A stretch of 64,000 bases of DNA, taken from NCBI GenBank assembly GCA_003024785.1, contig PUQB01000006.1, positions 259,258 to 323,257 on the forward strand, written 5' to 3'. The DNA comes from Selaginella tamariscina. Its lineage: Eukaryota; Streptophyta; Lycopodiopsida; Selaginellales; Selaginellaceae. Positions within the stretch are counted from its first letter, which is position 1. Every line of letters starts with the position of its first letter. The notes below the pieces were generated by a model that had not been told where the DNA came from, ran no database searches, and saw only the letters and a program-made list of their open reading frames with translations. Both the position numbers and the translations under genes were made by a program. Positions 61,675 to 64,000 of this stretch are shown here, piece by piece.

Positions 61675-63419
61675 ATGGCGGCAAGGAGAGCGTTACAGAA
61701 GGTGCGATGGGTGAAGGCGAAGCAAGCATTTCCTGCTCTCAATCCATTCGACAATCCATGCGTTGTCGAATCAGAAGGTCTCCTTACCTCGTATTTCATC
61801 CAAAATGCGCGTCATTTCCCTAAAGGTTCGTATGCGTGCGTGCGTGTGTGTGCGCGTATTAAAAATGTACACAAACATACAGCAGGTTCAAAATGCATGT
61901 TTGATCAGCGTATGTATTATACTGATACTGTATATTGTACACACCATTCTCCAGGGGGAAGTTTAATAGGCAGCAAGTTTACATATGGCGGAATGCATCC
62001 CGTTTTTCTGTCCAGTTTTCCACATAGGAGCTTCTCCGTCTCCGTACAATACCAACGGCCTGAAGAAAAGCACAAAGAAGATGGAAAGCAAGGGCCAGAC
62101 ATGGTGCCGGAAAAAGGTAACTTAACTTTATTGTTTGTTTATTTGTTCGCGCGTGGGTGGGTGTGAGTGTCCCACGTGCGTGTGAGTGTGGCCATTTTAT
62201 CACACACACACACATATATGTGTGTGTGTGTGTGTGTAAACATAGGTCACTGATCCCCATGTTTGTATGTAAGATTGTAATATTAAAGATCTATGTAACT
62301 CTGTCACATTTAATACTTTGTGGTGAATAGAATCTGTGGGGACGGGCTGGACAACCAAGGAGGTACTTACCTGGCCAAATACCATCTCGCTTGGTCGACT
62401 CGTGCTGGGACCAGTCCTTGCCTGGTACTAAAATAGTCAGCTTTGTTTATTTATACCAAAAAATTAGTAAACTCTCTCTTATATATAATTTTATATAGAA
62501 CGATACCCTTATTGTTTGTAGACTATACATTGTAGCATAGGACATATGAAGTCATCTAATTCATCTCACGCAGGGTCATTGTGCAGGGATATCCTGGAGT
62601 AGCTTTCTGTGGTATGGTGGTTGGTGGCCTCAGTGATTGGGTACGGTTAAGTTTTTTTTTTTTTTTGTGTATAATACGTGTATATACACATGCATAAAGA
62701 GAGATTGTTGGTTTGATGCTATTTATTTGCAATATTTCATACTCTTGATAGGTGGTTCTACTTATTACAGCTTGATGGCTACGTCGCAAGACGGACAAAA
62801 GTAAAGTCTGTCCTTGGCTCCTATCTGGATCCACTTGCTGATAAAGTAACTCTCTGTCTCTCTGTCTCTTTTTCACACACACACCCACACAACAAATAAG
62901 AGAGTTAAGCGTTGTTTTATGCTCTTATGGTTAGCAGAACGTTTAAGTAATCAGATTGACTTCTGGTTTTGTTTGTTGAATGCAGGTGCTTGTAGGTTCT
63001 GTTGCGTTATCCATGACTTACGTAGGACTCTTGCATCGTAAGTAATATATATGTATATCATATGTTTATAAATCGACTGTAAACAAACTTAAACAGGCAG
63101 GACTTTCTTCTCGCTATAGTTAGACATGACAACATACTGTTCATGTATAACTTTGGAATACATTAATATGCTATATAGAAGATGTTGTTTGCTAATTGAT
63201 GTTGTTTAGCTGGACTGGTTGCATTAATGGTGTCGAGAGACTCTGTCCTAGTCGCTGGTGCTCTCTACTATCGTGGTCGTTCACTAAACTGGAAGGTATG
63301 TTGCGTGCGTGACGGTGCAGTGGTACTTGACTACTAGAATTGGCTCCTGTGTATTGCTAGCATTTATTATTATATGTATATAATACATGAATATGTGATA
63401 ATTGTATACATGCGACATT

Positions 63420-63460
<41 letters not shown>

Positions 63461-64000
63461 AGCATATAACAGTATACAATACTAGTGGACCTGATTATGT
63501 GTTATCGTCACGACTTATGTTCTAATTCAGTGGAATGGATGGGGCGACTTTTTTAAAATAAATGTTGGTGGTGCACCTAAACTCGAGCCAATCTTTATCA
63601 GTAAGGTAACTAATAAACACCTACATCATGCATACATACATACATAACACCTATATACAGATATATAACATGATCTGTTGCAGGTAAATACGGCTTTGCA
63701 GGTCGTTTTGATTTCCGCTGCTCTTCTAGAGCCTGTTAGTAACAGTGTCGACTTGGAATCGACAGTCTGGTTCTTGAGGTATGAAAACACACCCTCTCCT
63801 CCAATATAGCTTTGTATGAGTTGATGCAGCAGGCACACACGCACGCAAACATATATAGAGGATGATAATTCATATATTTATGATGATGATCTGTGATCAT
63901 ATATATATATATATAGAACATTTGTTTGCTATAAATACTATGTATGTTTTGACATTGTTTGGTGGAGTTGGTCAGTGGGAGCTACAACGGTGGGTTCATG
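61675..64000 (+). CDS. CLS: Cardiolipin synthase (CDP-alcohol phosphatidyltransferase), 3' end outside window
   Basis: Joins phosphatidylglycerol and CDP-diacylglycerol to make cardiolipin in the mitochondrial inner membrane. Exons: 61675-61825, 61955-62116, 62331-62424, 62574-62640, 62771-62845, 62986-63037, 63210-63295, 63531-63605, 63684-63778, 63968 onward, all GT-AG and in phase. The N-terminus [20 protein letters not shown] is an arginine-rich presequence. Then [33 protein letters not shown], and the catalytic signature [20 protein letters not shown] with LADK, fitting D-G-x2-A-R-x8-G-x3-D-x3-D. Hydrophobic helices and [40 protein letters not shown] follow. No frameshift is present. The last partial exon reads [11 protein letters not shown], close to the end of the family, so one short exon is probably missing. 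Confidence 0.93.

Overview
This is nuclear DNA from a land plant. The evidence is GT-AG introns, a plant-type tRNA-Thr, Ty1/copia and Ty3/gypsy remnants with the plant TGGTATCAGAGC primer site, and plant-style gene families: PLS-class PPR proteins, F-box, atypical bHLH, TOPP-like PP1, cardiolipin synthase and D-amino-acid aminotransferase/ADC lyase. Long runs of 31-residue PPR S-type repeats (AYAQNGH) and very short introns point to a lycophyte of the Selaginella type. That placement is inference from style only. The sequence is AT-rich and packed with TA, TG/CA and CT/GA microsatellites, many of which form most of an intron.

Layout. 0.4-1.5 kb: wreck of a Ty3/gypsy element. 1.5-6 kb: AT-rich, no gene. 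6.0-13.5 kb: a duplicated unit with an F-box gene (minus strand), a roughly 3.2 kb foldback palindrome, and fragments resembling an mRNA-capping-enzyme gene. 13.8-18.55 kb: an LTR retrotransposon without recognisable coding, bounded by a perfect TAGTG target-site duplication. 19.4-28.4 kb: a PPR scrap and the second copy of the duplicated unit, rearranged by a 7.16 kb inversion (21206-28366). That inversion cuts an RNase II/RNR1-like gene into two pieces that now lie on opposite strands. 29.4 kb: tRNA-Thr(CGU). 30.5-37 kb: gene-dense block with ADC lyase/D-amino-acid transaminase (minus), a PPR gene (plus, start codons 7 bp apart) and PP1 phosphatase (minus). 37-40.8 kb: empty. 40.9-45.2 kb: decayed Ty1/copia element. 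45.4-46.0 kb: pectate lyase fragment. 47.4 kb: hairpin that could be a MIRNA. 49-54.4 kb: bHLH and TVP38/TMEM64 genes (minus). 54.9-58.1 kb: a coiled-coil protein gene and an intact PPR gene (plus). 59.4-60.4 kb: DCN1-like neddylation gene (minus). 61.7 kb to the edge: cardiolipin synthase (plus, runs off the window).

The genes do not form a pathway. They are scattered housekeeping functions in mitochondrion, plastid, signalling and the ubiquitin system.

A recurrent oddity is that PP1, ADC lyase, DCN1, one PPR, TVP38 and the F-box gene keep near-perfect protein similarity but lose frame at isolated small indels, mostly one-base deletions in short homopolymers. In ADC lyase, PP1, DCN1 and the PPR, adding exactly the missing bases gives lengths divisible by three. 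The cardiolipin synthase, coiled-coil, bHLH and second PPR genes are uninterrupted. Uncorrected long-read consensus error is the simplest explanation, with recent pseudogenisation the alternative.
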